Shown here piece after piece: positions 8,141-16,440 of a stretch of DNA of 64,000 nt. Source of the stretch: an uncultured Spirochaetaceae bacterium (GTDB lineage: Bacteria; Spirochaetota; Spirochaetia; Sphaerochaetales; Sphaerochaetaceae); NCBI GenBank assembly GCA_944389145.1, contig CALXLH010000028.1, positions 1 through 64,000 on the forward strand. The letters run 5' to 3'. Under the pieces are notes generated by a model, which ran no database searches, was not told the origin of the DNA, and saw nothing but the letters and a program-made list of their open reading frames with translations. The position numbers and the translations under genes are program-made. Every line of letters starts with the position of its first letter. The first letter of the stretch is position 1.

Positions 8141-9553
8141 ATGAGGAAAAAGCCAGAGCTTCCTGAGGTCGAGCCGGTACGGTTACGCCCTATCCTCGGC
8201 ATAAGGCCGGGCATCATCATTCTTGCATCCATCATCCTGTCGGCAGCACTCATGCTCTTCCTTCTCCTGGTCCTGCCGGGTATCGTCCAGAAGGGAGGAT
8301 ATGTGAGGTTCGATCTCAATACCGTCGATACGGCAATATATCTTGAGGATGGGACGTATGTCGGATCGACAGAGGGCTCCGTATACTACCTTACGCATGG
8401 CGAGCAGACCTTCCGCTTCTCCATAGACGGAGCCGATGCGGGAAGCGTCACGGCCGATATCCCTCATAGGATATTCCTCACGCTCTTCTCACATAAGGTG
8501 ACGACCATCTCATATGACGTGGAGAACAGTGATGATATCGAGAGGGCGGTAAGGGAGAGGTTCCTCTCCTCTGTGGCGGACTGGTCGAAGATCACCGATT
8601 ACGACGAGCGCTACCACTTCCCTCCCCTCTTCTCATCATTCGCGCACAATGCCATCGCGCTCGGCTTCGATGATATCAGCGAGGAGATCCTCTATGGGGC
8701 GCTGCATGTGACTAGCGATGCCATGAGGGAGGATCTCGAGGCCGCGCTCTCGCAGCTATCCGCATCATCATCGGTCACCTACTCATCTCCTGAGCTGGAG
8801 GCATTGGTGAGAGGAGATGCGATTCCGGCTCCGGAGAAGGCCGAAGAGACGATCAGGGCCACGGGCAGGAAGGGATCGTTCTTCCTCTATGACGGCATGA
8901 CGCTGACTATGGGAGAAGGAGATGCATCCACGTTCCCCGAGGCGAACGAGAGGGCTGTCTCCGTGACGGTCGGGCCATTCGCCATAGCAGGCCGTCCCGT
9001 CTCTGAGTATGAGTACGCGCTGTTCGTGGAGGAGAATCCCTACTGGAGCGCGGCCAACAAGGAAACGCTGATCGCTGACGGGATGGTCGACGAAGGATAC
9101 CTTGAAGGCATAGGGCTATCTACATCAGTCCGTTCTACGGTTCCGATAAGGAACATCAGCTACAGGGCAGCAGAGGCCTACGTCGCATGGCTTTCCGAGA
9201 AGACCGGGGAGAATATAGTGATTCCTACGGAGGCGGAATGGACGGCAGCGGCGCTATCGAGCAGCGGCAAGCGGTATACGACATCCCTGATCGCGGTCGA
9301 TGATGACGACACCTCGCCGTCATTCATGATGGGACAGCTATGGGAAATGACATCAACGCCCTATATCCCGCTCTCCCGCGTCTCGGATTATGATAAGGCG
9401 ATTGAGCTTGGCACGGCCTTCCCCTATGATGATATCATCGTGAAGGGCGGCAGCTACATTAACAGTGCCGAAGCTATCACCGCAGATACAGTCGGAGCCG
9501 TGGACAGGGCGGCAACGAGCGAATACGTCACGCTGAGGGTCGGCATAAGATAA
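8141..9553 (+). CDS. Membrane-anchored PEGA-like / sulfatase-modifying-factor (FGE-fold) protein
   Basis: The 470-residue protein has a short cytoplasmic N-terminus, one membrane anchor (about 24-48), a PEGA-like beta segment (about 52-105: TAIYLEDGTYVGSTEGSVYYL), a helical middle, and a C-terminal formylglycine-generating-enzyme-like domain (about 255-470). The latter shows VSVGPFAIAGRPVSEYEYALF-like, AEAYVAWLSEKTG, IPTEAEWTAAAL, QLWEMTSTPY and VKGGSY pieces. The two active-site Cys of true FGE are not present, so it is probably a binding or structural member, not a sulfatase activator. The frame extends about 100 codons upstream over the lepB antisense strand; I chose the ATG just after lepB. 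Its stop overlaps the smpB start (TAATG). Confidence 0.75.
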   Translation: MRKKPELPEVEPVRLRPILGIRPGIIILASIILSAALMLFLLLVLPGIVQKGGYVRFDLNTVDTAIYLEDGTYVGSTEGSVYYLTHGEQTFRFSIDGADAGSVTADIPHRIFLTLFSHKVTTISYDVENSDDIERAVRERFLSSVADWSKITDYDERYHFPPLFSSFAHNAIALGFDDISEEILYGALHVTSDAMREDLEAALSQLSASSSVTYSSPELEALVRGDAIPAPEKAEETIRATGRKGSFFLYDGMTLTMGEGDASTFPEANERAVSVTVGPFAIAGRPVSEYEYALFVEENPYWSAANKETLIADGMVDEGYLEGIGLSTSVRSTVPIRNISYRAAEAYVAWLSEKTGENIVIPTEAEWTAAALSSSGKRYTTSLIAVDDDDTSPSFMMGQLWEMTSTPYIPLSRVSDYDKAIELGTAFPYDDIIVKGGSYINSAEAITADTVGAVDRAATSEYVTLRVGIR

Positions 9554-10011
9554 TGGATATCAAGAGCATACAGCGCAATAAGAAGGCATACTTCAACTAT
9601 GAGATACTCGAGGAGCTCGAGGTCGGGATGGAGCTTGAGGGGACGGAGGTGAAATCCGTGAGGGAAGGAAGATGCTCCTTCTCGGACAGCTATGTGATAG
9701 CTAAGAACGGAGAGCTTATCCTCATAGGCTTCCTCATCCAGCCATACAGCCATGGCAACATATTCAACCATGTCCCTGACCGCAAGAGGCGCCTCCTTGC
9801 GCATAAGCAGGAGATAAGGAAGTTCACGAGGAAGGTGAACGAGAGGGGCTTCACGATCGTGCCGCTGGAGATATACCTCAAGGGCAACCTGGTGAAGATG
9901 AAGATCGCGCTTGCACGCGGAAAGAACGTGCGCGACAAGAAGGATGCGATCAAGGAGCGCGACATGGCGCGGGACGCCAGACGCGAGCTGAGGGAGATCA
10001 ACAGCTACTGA
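9553..10011 (+). CDS. smpB: SsrA-binding protein SmpB
   Basis: The 152-residue protein shows the full SmpB pattern: NKKAYFNYEILEELEVGMEL, GTEVKSVREGRCSFSDSYV, HGNIFNHVPDRKRRLLAHK, and a basic tail KGKNVRDKK-like (ARGKNVRDKKDAIKERD). It binds tmRNA and takes the place of the codon-anticodon stem during ribosome rescue. Its start overlaps the stop of the preceding gene (TAATG). The partner tmRNA gene lies 630 bp away on the opposite strand, with only a TetR-type regulator between. Its last 7 bp overlap that regulator's end. Confidence 0.97.
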   Translation: MDIKSIQRNKKAYFNYEILEELEVGMELEGTEVKSVREGRCSFSDSYVIAKNGELILIGFLIQPYSHGNIFNHVPDRKRRLLAHKQEIRKFTRKVNERGFTIVPLEIYLKGNLVKMKIALARGKNVRDKKDAIKERDMARDARRELREINSY

Positions 10012-10616
10012 AGCATGCTGCCCATCATCGGGCCGCCCACATACTCCTGACGGGGCTTTATGAACGCCTGCTGGGCGTGCATTATCATGGAATCAAGCTT
10101 GCGGACGATCTGCGCGTCGCTCTCGGCGAAGCCATCCCTCACCCATTCCTCTATGACGCTGACGGCGCCCCCCGATATGAAGAAGAAGAGCGTCCTTGCG
10201 TCCTTCTCGTCAAGAAGGAGCATATCGGCCCAGTTGGCCACCGCGTTCGGAAGCGCGAAGAGAAGTATGGAGCGGAGGAAGGTCCTGTCGCCATGCTCTG
10301 AGAAGATGAGCGTACACATATCGCTGTTGTCGCGCACCTTGCCTAGTATAAGGGAGAGAAGCCCGCTTACAGAGCGTATCGAATCCGCGGATATATTGAT
10401 CGCTCCCATCAGATCCTCAAGGAACTGGGCCTCGATCTCCTCAAGAAGCTCCTTGACGCTGAGATAATGCGAATAGAACGTGTTTCGGTTGACTCCGGCC
10501 TTATCGCAGACCTCGCTGATCGATATCTCATCGAGCCCTCTCTCCGAAAGAAGGTCAAGAAGCGCCCTTTTGAGGCGCTCCTTCGTCTTGATTATCCTTA
10601 CGTCAACCCTAGCCAC
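10005..10616 (-). CDS. TetR-family transcriptional regulator
   Basis: The 203-residue protein has an N-terminal TetR helix-turn-helix (about 8-55: TKERLKRALLDLLSERGLDEISISEVCDKAGVNRNTFYSHY) and a helical ligand domain of the length usual for the family. The Y-S-H-Y after N-R-N-T-F is the standard recognition-helix end. The C-terminal part resembles the group related to DhaS/TetR_C_8-type regulators, but the ligand cannot be read. It sits between smpB and tmRNA; no obvious efflux target is adjacent, so its regulon is unknown. Confidence 0.88.
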   Translation of the reverse strand: MARVDVRIIKTKERLKRALLDLLSERGLDEISISEVCDKAGVNRNTFYSHYLSVKELLEEIEAQFLEDLMGAINISADSIRSVSGLLSLILGKVRDNSDMCTLIFSEHGDRTFLRSILLFALPNAVANWADMLLLDEKDARTLFFFISGGAVSVIEEWVRDGFAESDAQIVRKLDSMIMHAQQAFIKPRQEYVGGPMMGSMLQ

Positions 10617-10640
10617 TTTCTCTCCCCTGGGGATCCTGTC

Positions 10641-11007
10641 TGGAGGTGGGGAGATTCGAACTCCCGTCCTGACGATCCACCCGCAAACGTCTACGGATAT
10701 AGTCCCAATTCAGGCTTACTCTGCCTTCGGCAATGGAACCAGCGTCCAGCAGCAGCATCGCCTAAGAGTCCCCGACAGCCCGGCGAGAAGCCATCAGGCA
10801 AGCCTCCTAAGGTAAAGGAATCAGATGGCCGGAAGCCTAACCAAGGGATTCCCGCTCCTAGCTACGATCAGGCAGCAAGAGCAAATGCTTCGTCAGAGAC
10901 GTACTCGTCTTCTTTCTTTGCATTTAATTTTAAGCGCCGGTTTTACAAGTCAGCTCTTGATCCGCAGTCTACGGCATGGCAAGGCCAGTCGAAACCAGAA
11001 CACCCCC
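10641..11007 (-). ncRNA. ssrA: Transfer-messenger RNA (tmRNA)
   Basis: Read on the minus strand, the RNA starts GGGGGTGTTCTGGTTTCGAC, the near-universal tmRNA 5' end, and finishes with the T-arm GGGAGTTCGAATCTCCC followed by CACCTCCA. The first seven bases (GGGGGTG) pair with CACCTCC to give a 7-bp acceptor stem with one G-U pair; the discriminator A is 10641. The next genomic bases are GAC, so the 3' CCA is not encoded and must be added. Mature length is 367 nt before CCA. A tag reading frame lies at 10868-10921 and a promoter at 11020-11048. It rescues stalled ribosomes with SmpB. Confidence 0.96.
10868..10921 (-). other. tmRNA proteolysis-tag reading frame
   Basis: The resume codon GCA (10921-10919) opens a frame of 17 codons and a TGA stop that encodes AKKEDEYVSDEAFALAA. 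The ALAA end is the classic degradation signal read by ClpXP-type proteases. The frame is inside the tmRNA, after the AAATTAAAT-like stretch expected before the resume codon. The tag is longer than the 10-13 residues usual in many bacteria and is rich in charged residues. Confidence 0.9.
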
Positions 11008-11019
11008 GCACTACATCCA

Positions 11020-11048
11020 AATATAGTGCAATAGCGATGAATCATCAA
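11020..11048 (-). promoter_or_regulatory. Promoter of tmRNA
   Basis: On the minus strand a -35 TTGATG (11048-11043) and a -10 TATATT (11025-11020) are separated by exactly 17 bp. The predicted start is within about ten bases upstream of the mature tmRNA 5' end at 11007. It lies in the gap behind the sirtuin stop, so tmRNA has its own transcription start. Confidence 0.75.
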
Positions 11049-11063
11049 GATATTGCTATGCCC

Positions 11064-11822
11064 CTAATAACGTGAAAGCTCAGGTTTCAGGGCCGTGAAG
11101 AAGCTTTCCAGATCATCATACCTTATCGATGCGTAGCTATCGAGGTAGGTGGGCTGGCGGTTGACGATGACTATGTCCCGTCCGGCCATCACCGAGCGGT
11201 ATGGCAGCGCCGCCGCAGGATTCACTACGAGGGAGGAGCCTAGGATGATCGCCAGGTCAGCATTGGTAAAGGCGTTCTCTCCCCTCATCAGCATGGTCGC
11301 ATCAAGGCTCTCTCCGTAGAATACGATATCAGGCTTGACAAGGGAACCGCACGTCTGGCATACGGGAACGATCCTTCTGTTCACCGCATCTGCGAGATAG
11401 CTGTAATCATAGTAGCGGTGACAGCCTATGCAATATCCGGAACGCAGGCTTCCATGAAGCTCATAGACCCGGCGGCTTCCAGCCTTCTGATGAAGAGAGT
11501 CTATGTTCTGCGTGAAGATCCCCTCCGAGAGCTTTCCCTTGCCCTCCATCAGGGCAAGGACCTCGTGTATCATGTTCGGACTGTATCTGTCCATCTGGAA
11601 CCAGTACTCGCGCGCCCAGTCATAGAAGACATCCGGATGAGCCTTGAAGAACTCTATGTCAAGAATCTCCTCAACGCTCATAGAGCCGAATTCCTTGCTA
11701 TAAAGCCCCGTAGAGGAACGGAAGTCAGGAATCCCCGATAGCGTGGAGACCCCGGCCCCTGTCAGCACGACGACGCGGCGCGCCTTATCCAGCAGCTCGA
11801 TGAATGGCTTGATATCACGCAT
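11064..11822 (-). CDS. cobB: NAD-dependent protein deacylase (sirtuin, CobB/SIR2-type)
   Basis: The 252-residue protein has the canonical SIR2 core: VVLTGAGVSTLSGIPDFR (17-35), FTQNIDSLHQKAG, the catalytic His123 in YELHG, and a complete zinc ribbon (Cys131, Cys134, Cys155, Cys158). LGSSLVVNPAA and IVNRQ complete the NAD fold. It should remove acyl groups from lysines with NAD. The ATG at 11822 has an AGGGGG ribosome site at good spacing; a Met two codons upstream is also possible. It overlaps the end of miaB by 8 bp, so it is the last gene of folD-miaB-cobB. It differs from the SirTM-type protein at 18314. Confidence 0.93.
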   Translation of the reverse strand: MRDIKPFIELLDKARRVVVLTGAGVSTLSGIPDFRSSTGLYSKEFGSMSVEEILDIEFFKAHPDVFYDWAREYWFQMDRYSPNMIHEVLALMEGKGKLSEGIFTQNIDSLHQKAGSRRVYELHGSLRSGYCIGCHRYYDYSYLADAVNRRIVPVCQTCGSLVKPDIVFYGESLDATMLMRGENAFTNADLAIILGSSLVVNPAAALPYRSVMAGRDIVIVNRQPTYLDSYASIRYDDLESFFTALKPELSRY

Positions 11823-13104
11823 GCTCATGCCCCCTGAACGTATTTCCAGAAAGCTCGGATGCATCGATCATGACGATATCTCCGGCCTTATGGGGAGAAG
11901 AGGGAGTGAATGCGAAATAGTCATTATGCTCGCCCCTGGCAAGATACATAGACCCATCATCGCGGCTCTCGCCTGTGACTATCGCCCTGGCAGAGAATGG
12001 AAGCATGCTCTCCTTTATGCGGCGCTGCCTCTCCAGCTGCTCGGAGATAAGCCTTTCCAGCCGCCTGACCTTCACGCCCTCTTCCAGCTGACCGTCCATG
12101 GATGCAGCCCGCGTGCCCTCACGAGGGTTGAAGTAGTACATGAAGGCCTCCGTGCATCCAAGCGCTTCCATCGCGCTCAGCGTCTCTTCGTACTCCTGAT
12201 CCGTCTCTCCAGGGAAACCAACCATCACGTCAGTCGAAAGCGTCAGCGACGGAATCCTCTCCTTCATCCTGCCTGCCAGCGAAAGGAAAGCCTCGCGCGT
12301 TGTCTTCCTGTTCATCAGCTGGAGGATCCTCGTCGACCCAGACTGCATCGGAAGGTGTATATGGCTCGCGATCCTCTCATTATCGGCTATGACCGAGATC
12401 AGATGATCGGAGAAATCCTTCGGATGAGGAGATTCGAAGCGAACGAAGATGATGCTGTCGAGATATGGAGTGATGATCTCAAGGAGCGTGGGGAAGTCCA
12501 CATCATGCCCATTATATGTCGAATGATAGGAATTGACATTCTGCCCGAGAAGAGTGATCTCGCGGACACCATCTGCCTCAAGCCTCTCGATCTCGGCAAT
12601 AACATCCTCCACCTTGCGAGACACCTCCCTGCCCCTGACATAGGGGACGATGCAGTATGAGCAGAAGTTGTTGCAGCCGTTCATTATAGGGACGTAGCTC
12701 GACCACTCGCCCTCCTTATGATAGGAAGGAAGGAAGCGGTAGCCATCAGCCTCATCCAGCGCCGAGCCCAGGATGTAATCAGGAATCTCGGCCTTCTCAT
12801 TCGTACCGATAACCGCATCGATGAACGGAGCTTCGTGCTTTAGGTCATCCTTCATGCGCTCCGCCATGCATCCTGTGACGATAAGTCGAAGCGGATGCTT
12901 CTTCTTCATCGCGCTGTAGAATCCGAGGCGTCCCCAGATCCTGTTCTCTGCGCTCTTGCGCACCGAGCAGGTATTGATGATCACCACATCGGCCTTGTCC
13001 GGATCGGAGGCCCTCTCCAGCCCGCGGCCACGCAGGATGGCATCCATGGCGTCAGCCTCTGCCATGTTAAGCTGGCATCCATATGATTCAATCAGGTATC
13101 TCAA
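11815..13104 (-). CDS. miaB: tRNA-2-methylthio-N6-dimethylallyladenosine synthase MiaB
   Basis: The 429-residue protein has all three MiaB domains. The N-terminal UPF0004 domain holds Cys10, Cys46 and Cys79 for the auxiliary cluster. The radical SAM domain carries NGCNNFCSYCIVPYVRGRE (Cys144, Cys148, Cys151), and a TRAM domain follows from about 370. It methylthiolates A37 of tRNAs reading UNN codons. Length matches the family. It overlaps folD by 4 bp and cobB by 8 bp. Confidence 0.95.
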   Translation of the reverse strand: MRYLIESYGCQLNMAEADAMDAILRGRGLERASDPDKADVVIINTCSVRKSAENRIWGRLGFYSAMKKKHPLRLIVTGCMAERMKDDLKHEAPFIDAVIGTNEKAEIPDYILGSALDEADGYRFLPSYHKEGEWSSYVPIMNGCNNFCSYCIVPYVRGREVSRKVEDVIAEIERLEADGVREITLLGQNVNSYHSTYNGHDVDFPTLLEIITPYLDSIIFVRFESPHPKDFSDHLISVIADNERIASHIHLPMQSGSTRILQLMNRKTTREAFLSLAGRMKERIPSLTLSTDVMVGFPGETDQEYEETLSAMEALGCTEAFMYYFNPREGTRAASMDGQLEEGVKVRRLERLISEQLERQRRIKESMLPFSARAIVTGESRDDGSMYLARGEHNDYFAFTPSSPHKAGDIVMIDASELSGNTFRGHEHA

Positions 13105-13976
13105 AGCCCCTGCCTCCTTCTCGAACTCTCAAGGGTATTCTCCATAAGCATGGCGACAGTCATGACGCCGATTCCTCCCGGAACGGGCGTTATGGAGACA
13201 TCCCTATCCTCAAAGGAGGAATGATCGACATCTCCGACAAGCCGGAATCCGCTCTTGCGGGAGCTGTCAGGGATGCGGTTTACCCCCACGTCAATCACCA
13301 CTGCCCCATCCTTGACGAATGAGGAATCCAGCGTTCCGGGATGTCCCGTCGCCACTATTATGATATCCGCGGAGATCGTATGTGAGCGAAGATCGCGCGT
13401 ATGGGTATTGCATACGGTAACGGTCGCGTCGACGCCCTTCCTCATCAGAAGCGCTGCCATAGGCTTTCCAACTATATTGCTGCGGCCGATGATTACCACA
13501 TCCTTGCCCGCAGTCTCGATGCCATGATATGAAAGCACATGCATGATGCCCTTCGGCGTGCAAGGGATGAAGCACTCCTCGCCTATCGATAGGCGGCCTG
13601 CGTTCACAGGAGAGAATCCATCGACATCCTTCTCCGGCGCGATATGCTCTATCACCTTCCTCTCGTCTATATGGGATGGAAGCGGGAGCTGCACGAGGAT
13701 GCCATCCACCGAATCATCACCGTTGAGGCGGTCAATAAGCGCCAGGAGCTCATCCTCCCCGGTATCATCGGCAAGCGTGTACTGATGATGCTCGAAGCCG
13801 AGGGAAAGAGCAGCTTCTTCCTTCTTCCTGACGTACGTCTCGCTTGCCGCATCATGAGAGACAAGCACCACGGCCAGCGACGGGGCCCTGCCGCCCCTCT
13901 CCTTCAGCTCCTCCGTACCGGCCCTGATGCCATCAAGCACGGAGGCTGCCACACCCTTGCATTCCAGTCTGATCAT
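13101..13976 (-). CDS. folD: Bifunctional methylenetetrahydrofolate dehydrogenase/cyclohydrolase FolD
   Basis: The 291-residue protein shows SETYVRKKEEAALSLG with the catalytic Lys region, VDGILVQLPLP, PEKDVDGFSP, VIIGRSNIVGKPMA and the C-terminal TPVPGGIGVMTVAML, which are the FolD signatures in order. It interconverts 5,10-methylene- and 10-formyl-tetrahydrofolate. The start at MIRLECKG fits the family; twelve upstream in-frame codons were left out. First gene of folD-miaB-cobB, divergent from the exported protein at 14065. Confidence 0.95.
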   Translation of the reverse strand: MIRLECKGVAASVLDGIRAGTEELKERGGRAPSLAVVLVSHDAASETYVRKKEEAALSLGFEHHQYTLADDTGEDELLALIDRLNGDDSVDGILVQLPLPSHIDERKVIEHIAPEKDVDGFSPVNAGRLSIGEECFIPCTPKGIMHVLSYHGIETAGKDVVIIGRSNIVGKPMAALLMRKGVDATVTVCNTHTRDLRSHTISADIIIVATGHPGTLDSSFVKDGAVVIDVGVNRIPDSSRKSGFRLVGDVDHSSFEDRDVSITPVPGGIGVMTVAMLMENTLESSRRRQGL

Positions 13977-14064
13977 ATATGTGATTGTAAAGAATTCATG
14001 TGGTTGCAACAACGAGGGTGAATCAAGCGGCCTCTTTCATGTATAATCACCGCAGGAGCTAATG

Positions 14065-14652
14065 ATGAAGAGAATACTGATTCCCATAGCACTGCTGCTC
14101 ATGCTGTCGATGCCCTCCGTCGGAGCATCCGCCTATTATGATGCAGGCTCGCAGATATTCACGATCACGGCAGGCGTATCAACGCCGCTCACATACACAT
14201 CAAACGGAGAGACGATGGTAGGACCGGGATCAGGGGACGGGCAGACACACCATACGATAGGAGGGATTGGCGCGCTAAGCTATCAGATATTCGTAACCCC
14301 CTATCTTGCCATAGGAGGAGAGCTGGGGTATCAGTTCGACTTCTCCCGATCCGGCGATGTCTGCACGAACGTTCCTATAACGGCCAAGCTGACGTACATC
14401 CCTCTCCAGGGCGATTTCGAGATTCCTATATCGGTCGGACTGGGACTGGACTACATAAGCTATGATTCCTATTCCAAGATCACGCTGGGTGCGACATTCG
14501 AGATCGGGCTGAGGTACTTCTTCACCGACAGCTGGGGAGTCGGCATAAACACCGGACTCCTCGTAGCGCCGGAGATCTACTTCGACAGGCCGTCGAAGAA
14601 CTCGGTAATGACATACCTACCGGCGACGCTGAGCGTCACATACAGGCATTGA
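14065..14652 (+). CDS. Exported small beta-barrel-like protein
   Basis: The product (195 residues) starts with a signal peptide (KRILIPIALLLMLSMPSVGASA). The rest is alternating strands with aromatic girdle-like residues (LSYQIFVTPYLAIGGELGYQF, LRYFFTDSWGVGINTGLLV) and ends ATLSVTYRH, typical of an eight-strand OmpA/OmpW-like barrel. No enzymatic motif is present. A -10 TATAAT at 14042-14047 gives a very short 5' leader; the AGGAGC ribosome site fits ATG 14065 (a Met codon directly before is the alternative). The downstream lipoprotein gene follows at 11 bp, so the two probably work together at the outer membrane. Confidence 0.7.
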   Translation: MKRILIPIALLLMLSMPSVGASAYYDAGSQIFTITAGVSTPLTYTSNGETMVGPGSGDGQTHHTIGGIGALSYQIFVTPYLAIGGELGYQFDFSRSGDVCTNVPITAKLTYIPLQGDFEIPISVGLGLDYISYDSYSKITLGATFEIGLRYFFTDSWGVGINTGLLVAPEIYFDRPSKNSVMTYLPATLSVTYRH

Positions 14653-14663
14653 GGGGGCAAAGA

Positions 14664-15860
14664 ATGAGAAGACAAGGAACGACCATCATGATCCTGGCGC
14701 TTATCGCGGCACTCACGTCATGCAACCTCGACTCAGGCCAGGGAGTCTTCCAGATGGCCCATAATGCCACGAAGAAGACCGAATACACGATAACAGATGT
14801 CTATGGCAGCTATGATGATAACGGAACGGCAAAGCTGCTCGTGAGCCGTGATGGAGACCTCTGGTCCACATGGTCAGAGCAAGGAGACAGTGAGATGAGG
14901 GCGGAAAAGCTCATGGAGCTTACGCTTTCCACGATGAGGCCTATCTTCGTCAATGGATCAGGCACGCTCTTCTATGCCTATAAGGAGAACATGACCGATG
15001 AGGCCTACCGCTTCGCGTCCGTCTCCCTTTCCACGATCGCAGAGGAAGAGAGCGGTAACGGATTCGACTATAAGAGCGAAGGCACCGTGCTGACACCTTC
15101 ATTCGGAGAGAATGTCACCAAGTTCAGCAGCATCAACCTTGATCTCGATACATGCCAGATCATCTATGGCTCTGGCTCAGGGACATACTACGGGAAGATC
15201 GAGAGCAAGGCTGCGGCAGAGAATCTGGATATCACGACGATAGGTACCGTGGACAGAGCCGCGATCGTATTCGGGGACAATGCCATCTATTCATATTATG
15301 AGGACAGCGACATGGAGAACGCTCCCGATGACCTGATCATCACCCGCTTCAATGGAACGGCAGCCGAGACGATCGACTCAATGTCCGTAGATGAGGACAA
15401 TATCCCAATGGGCTATGATCCTGACGGAGGCTACTTCATCACATTCGACGGCGATCTCTATCAGTTCGACAGCAGCGCGGATAACAGCAACGGCTACACG
15501 AGGATAGACGGAGGATTCGTATCAGACCTTAGATACAGGACAGGGCATCACATGGTCCTCTCGACGGAGGAAGGAGAGAGGCAGGTGGCATTCATCTATC
15601 GCAATGGCATATATGTCAACGAGCCAGGTTCGGATACTGCTCCACGCATGCTCTCGATAGACAATAACGACAATGACATCATAAGCACGACGTATATCGG
15701 AAAGAGCGCCGGGGATGCTGACCGGTATCTCTATGCAACCCAGAACAACAGCTTCATCATCGTGGAGCTGGGAAGCCTCAACGAGGACAACAGATACACC
15801 ACCTACTCCGTCTCCAGCTATTCGCCGCTGACGCATGGACAGCTGAGCGAGTATCTTTGA
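14664..15860 (+). CDS. Putative lipoprotein, unknown function
   Basis: The 398-residue product has a lipoprotein signal: RRQGTTIMILALIAALTSC with Cys25-27 region preceded by LTS. The mature part is acidic and repetitive in character, with repeating strand-turn units containing aromatic-D-G turns (VYGSYDDNGTAKLLVSRDGD, IIYGSGSGTYYGKI, GDLYQFDSS). These suggest a beta-propeller-like or solvent-exposed beta fold, but no family was recognised. The ATG at 14664 has GAGGGGG 7 bp upstream; a TTG 15 bp earlier is possible. It follows the small barrel protein and ends before a strong terminator. Confidence 0.65.
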   Translation: MRRQGTTIMILALIAALTSCNLDSGQGVFQMAHNATKKTEYTITDVYGSYDDNGTAKLLVSRDGDLWSTWSEQGDSEMRAEKLMELTLSTMRPIFVNGSGTLFYAYKENMTDEAYRFASVSLSTIAEEESGNGFDYKSEGTVLTPSFGENVTKFSSINLDLDTCQIIYGSGSGTYYGKIESKAAAENLDITTIGTVDRAAIVFGDNAIYSYYEDSDMENAPDDLIITRFNGTAAETIDSMSVDEDNIPMGYDPDGGYFITFDGDLYQFDSSADNSNGYTRIDGGFVSDLRYRTGHHMVLSTEEGERQVAFIYRNGIYVNEPGSDTAPRMLSIDNNDNDIISTTYIGKSAGDADRYLYATQNNSFIIVELGSLNEDNRYTTYSVSSYSPLTHGQLSEYL

Positions 15861-15883
15861 GCCGGAAGTCTCAGGCAATGACC

Positions 15884-15912
15884 AGGCACCTTCACGATGG
15901 AGGTGCCTTTTC
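15884..15912 (+). terminator. Rho-independent terminator after the lipoprotein gene
   Basis: AGGCACCT (15884-15891) and AGGTGCCT (15901-15908) form a perfect 8-bp stem with a 9-base loop, followed by a T run. It ends the barrel protein-lipoprotein transcript and isolates the next operon. Confidence 0.88.
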
Positions 15913-15977
15913 CTTTCCCGTCAGAACGGCAGCCACGATCCTCTGAAATCGAAAGGCTAAGATTATCAGCAGGAATT

Positions 15978-16053
15978 TTAATGTAACCATTGACATTACA
16001 TTACAGCGACGCTATATTCCCTCACGTAGATGAAACCATAATGGTTACATTAA
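15978..16053 (+). promoter_or_regulatory. Promoter and repeated operator of the SirTM/macrodomain operon
   Basis: A near-consensus promoter is present: -35 TTGACA (15990-15995), 17 bp, -10 TATATT (16013-16018). The -35 lies inside a 21-bp element (15981-16001) whose arms are ATGTAA and TTACAT. A 13-bp sequence, TTAATGTAACCAT (15978-15990), returns exactly inverted at 16041-16053, and the middle also forms AACCATAATGGTT (16034-16046). The element at 15981 recurs with one changed base at 16440-16460. A dimeric repressor, most simply the Rrf2 protein encoded at 16499, is inferred to bind here; the downstream copy would add a roadblock or looping site. Confidence 0.8.
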
Positions 16054-16068
16054 TCAAGGAGGTCTATC

Positions 16069-16440
16069 ATGACAAACACGGAAAAGGCATTGGCGCTTAT
16101 CGGGACATTCGCTACTGGAGACACAAAGACAGCAGGAGAGCTACTTGCCGAAGGCTACATTCAGCACGATCTCGCCTATGGCACGGGAAGGGATGCATTC
16201 ATCTCATCCGTAGAATACCTCACATCTGCCCCAGTGAAGACAACTGTTGAGAACATCATGGCATTCGAGGATGGAGACAAGGTCTTCCTGCAGAACGTCT
16301 ATGACTTTGCCGGAGCCGGAGAGCAGGTCGCATTCGACATCTTCCGCTTCGATGAGGACGGACTAATCGCAGAGCACTGGGACGTGATGGAGACGATCGC
16401 AGATCCGTCGACCTGGCAGAATGACAATGGAAAATTCTGA
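16069..16440 (+). CDS. NTF2/SnoaL-like protein, first gene of the SirTM operon
   Basis: The 123-residue protein has the compact NTF2-like (SnoaL) pattern: a helical start (EKALALIGTFATGD), GYIQHDLAYGTGRDAF, and the strand FDIFRFDEDGLIAEHWDVMET. These cone-shaped folds bind small hydrophobic molecules or act as simple isomerases, hydrolases or monooxygenases; substrate is not readable. An AGGAGG site precedes the ATG. It is the gene right behind the operator region and is followed 58 bp later by the Rrf2 gene, with another operator copy in between. It could be an enzyme for a reactive metabolite, or a substrate of the ADP-ribosylation pair downstream. Confidence 0.82.
   Translation: MTNTEKALALIGTFATGDTKTAGELLAEGYIQHDLAYGTGRDAFISSVEYLTSAPVKTTVENIMAFEDGDKVFLQNVYDFAGAGEQVAFDIFRFDEDGLIAEHWDVMETIADPSTWQNDNGKF

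Noticed and set aside
10467-11075. Plus-strand open frame of 202 codons across the tmRNA
   Set aside because: It lies antisense to the tmRNA and the TetR gene; the RNA structure, tag frame and promoter explain this stretch.
11064-11822. First sirtuin as part of the SirTM system
   Set aside because: It has the catalytic His and ordinary SIR2 motifs and belongs to folD-miaB; it is a deacylase, not SirTM.
11743-12660. 305-codon frame antisense to miaB
   Set aside because: Shadow of a gene with full radical SAM motifs; no ribosome site or family resemblance.
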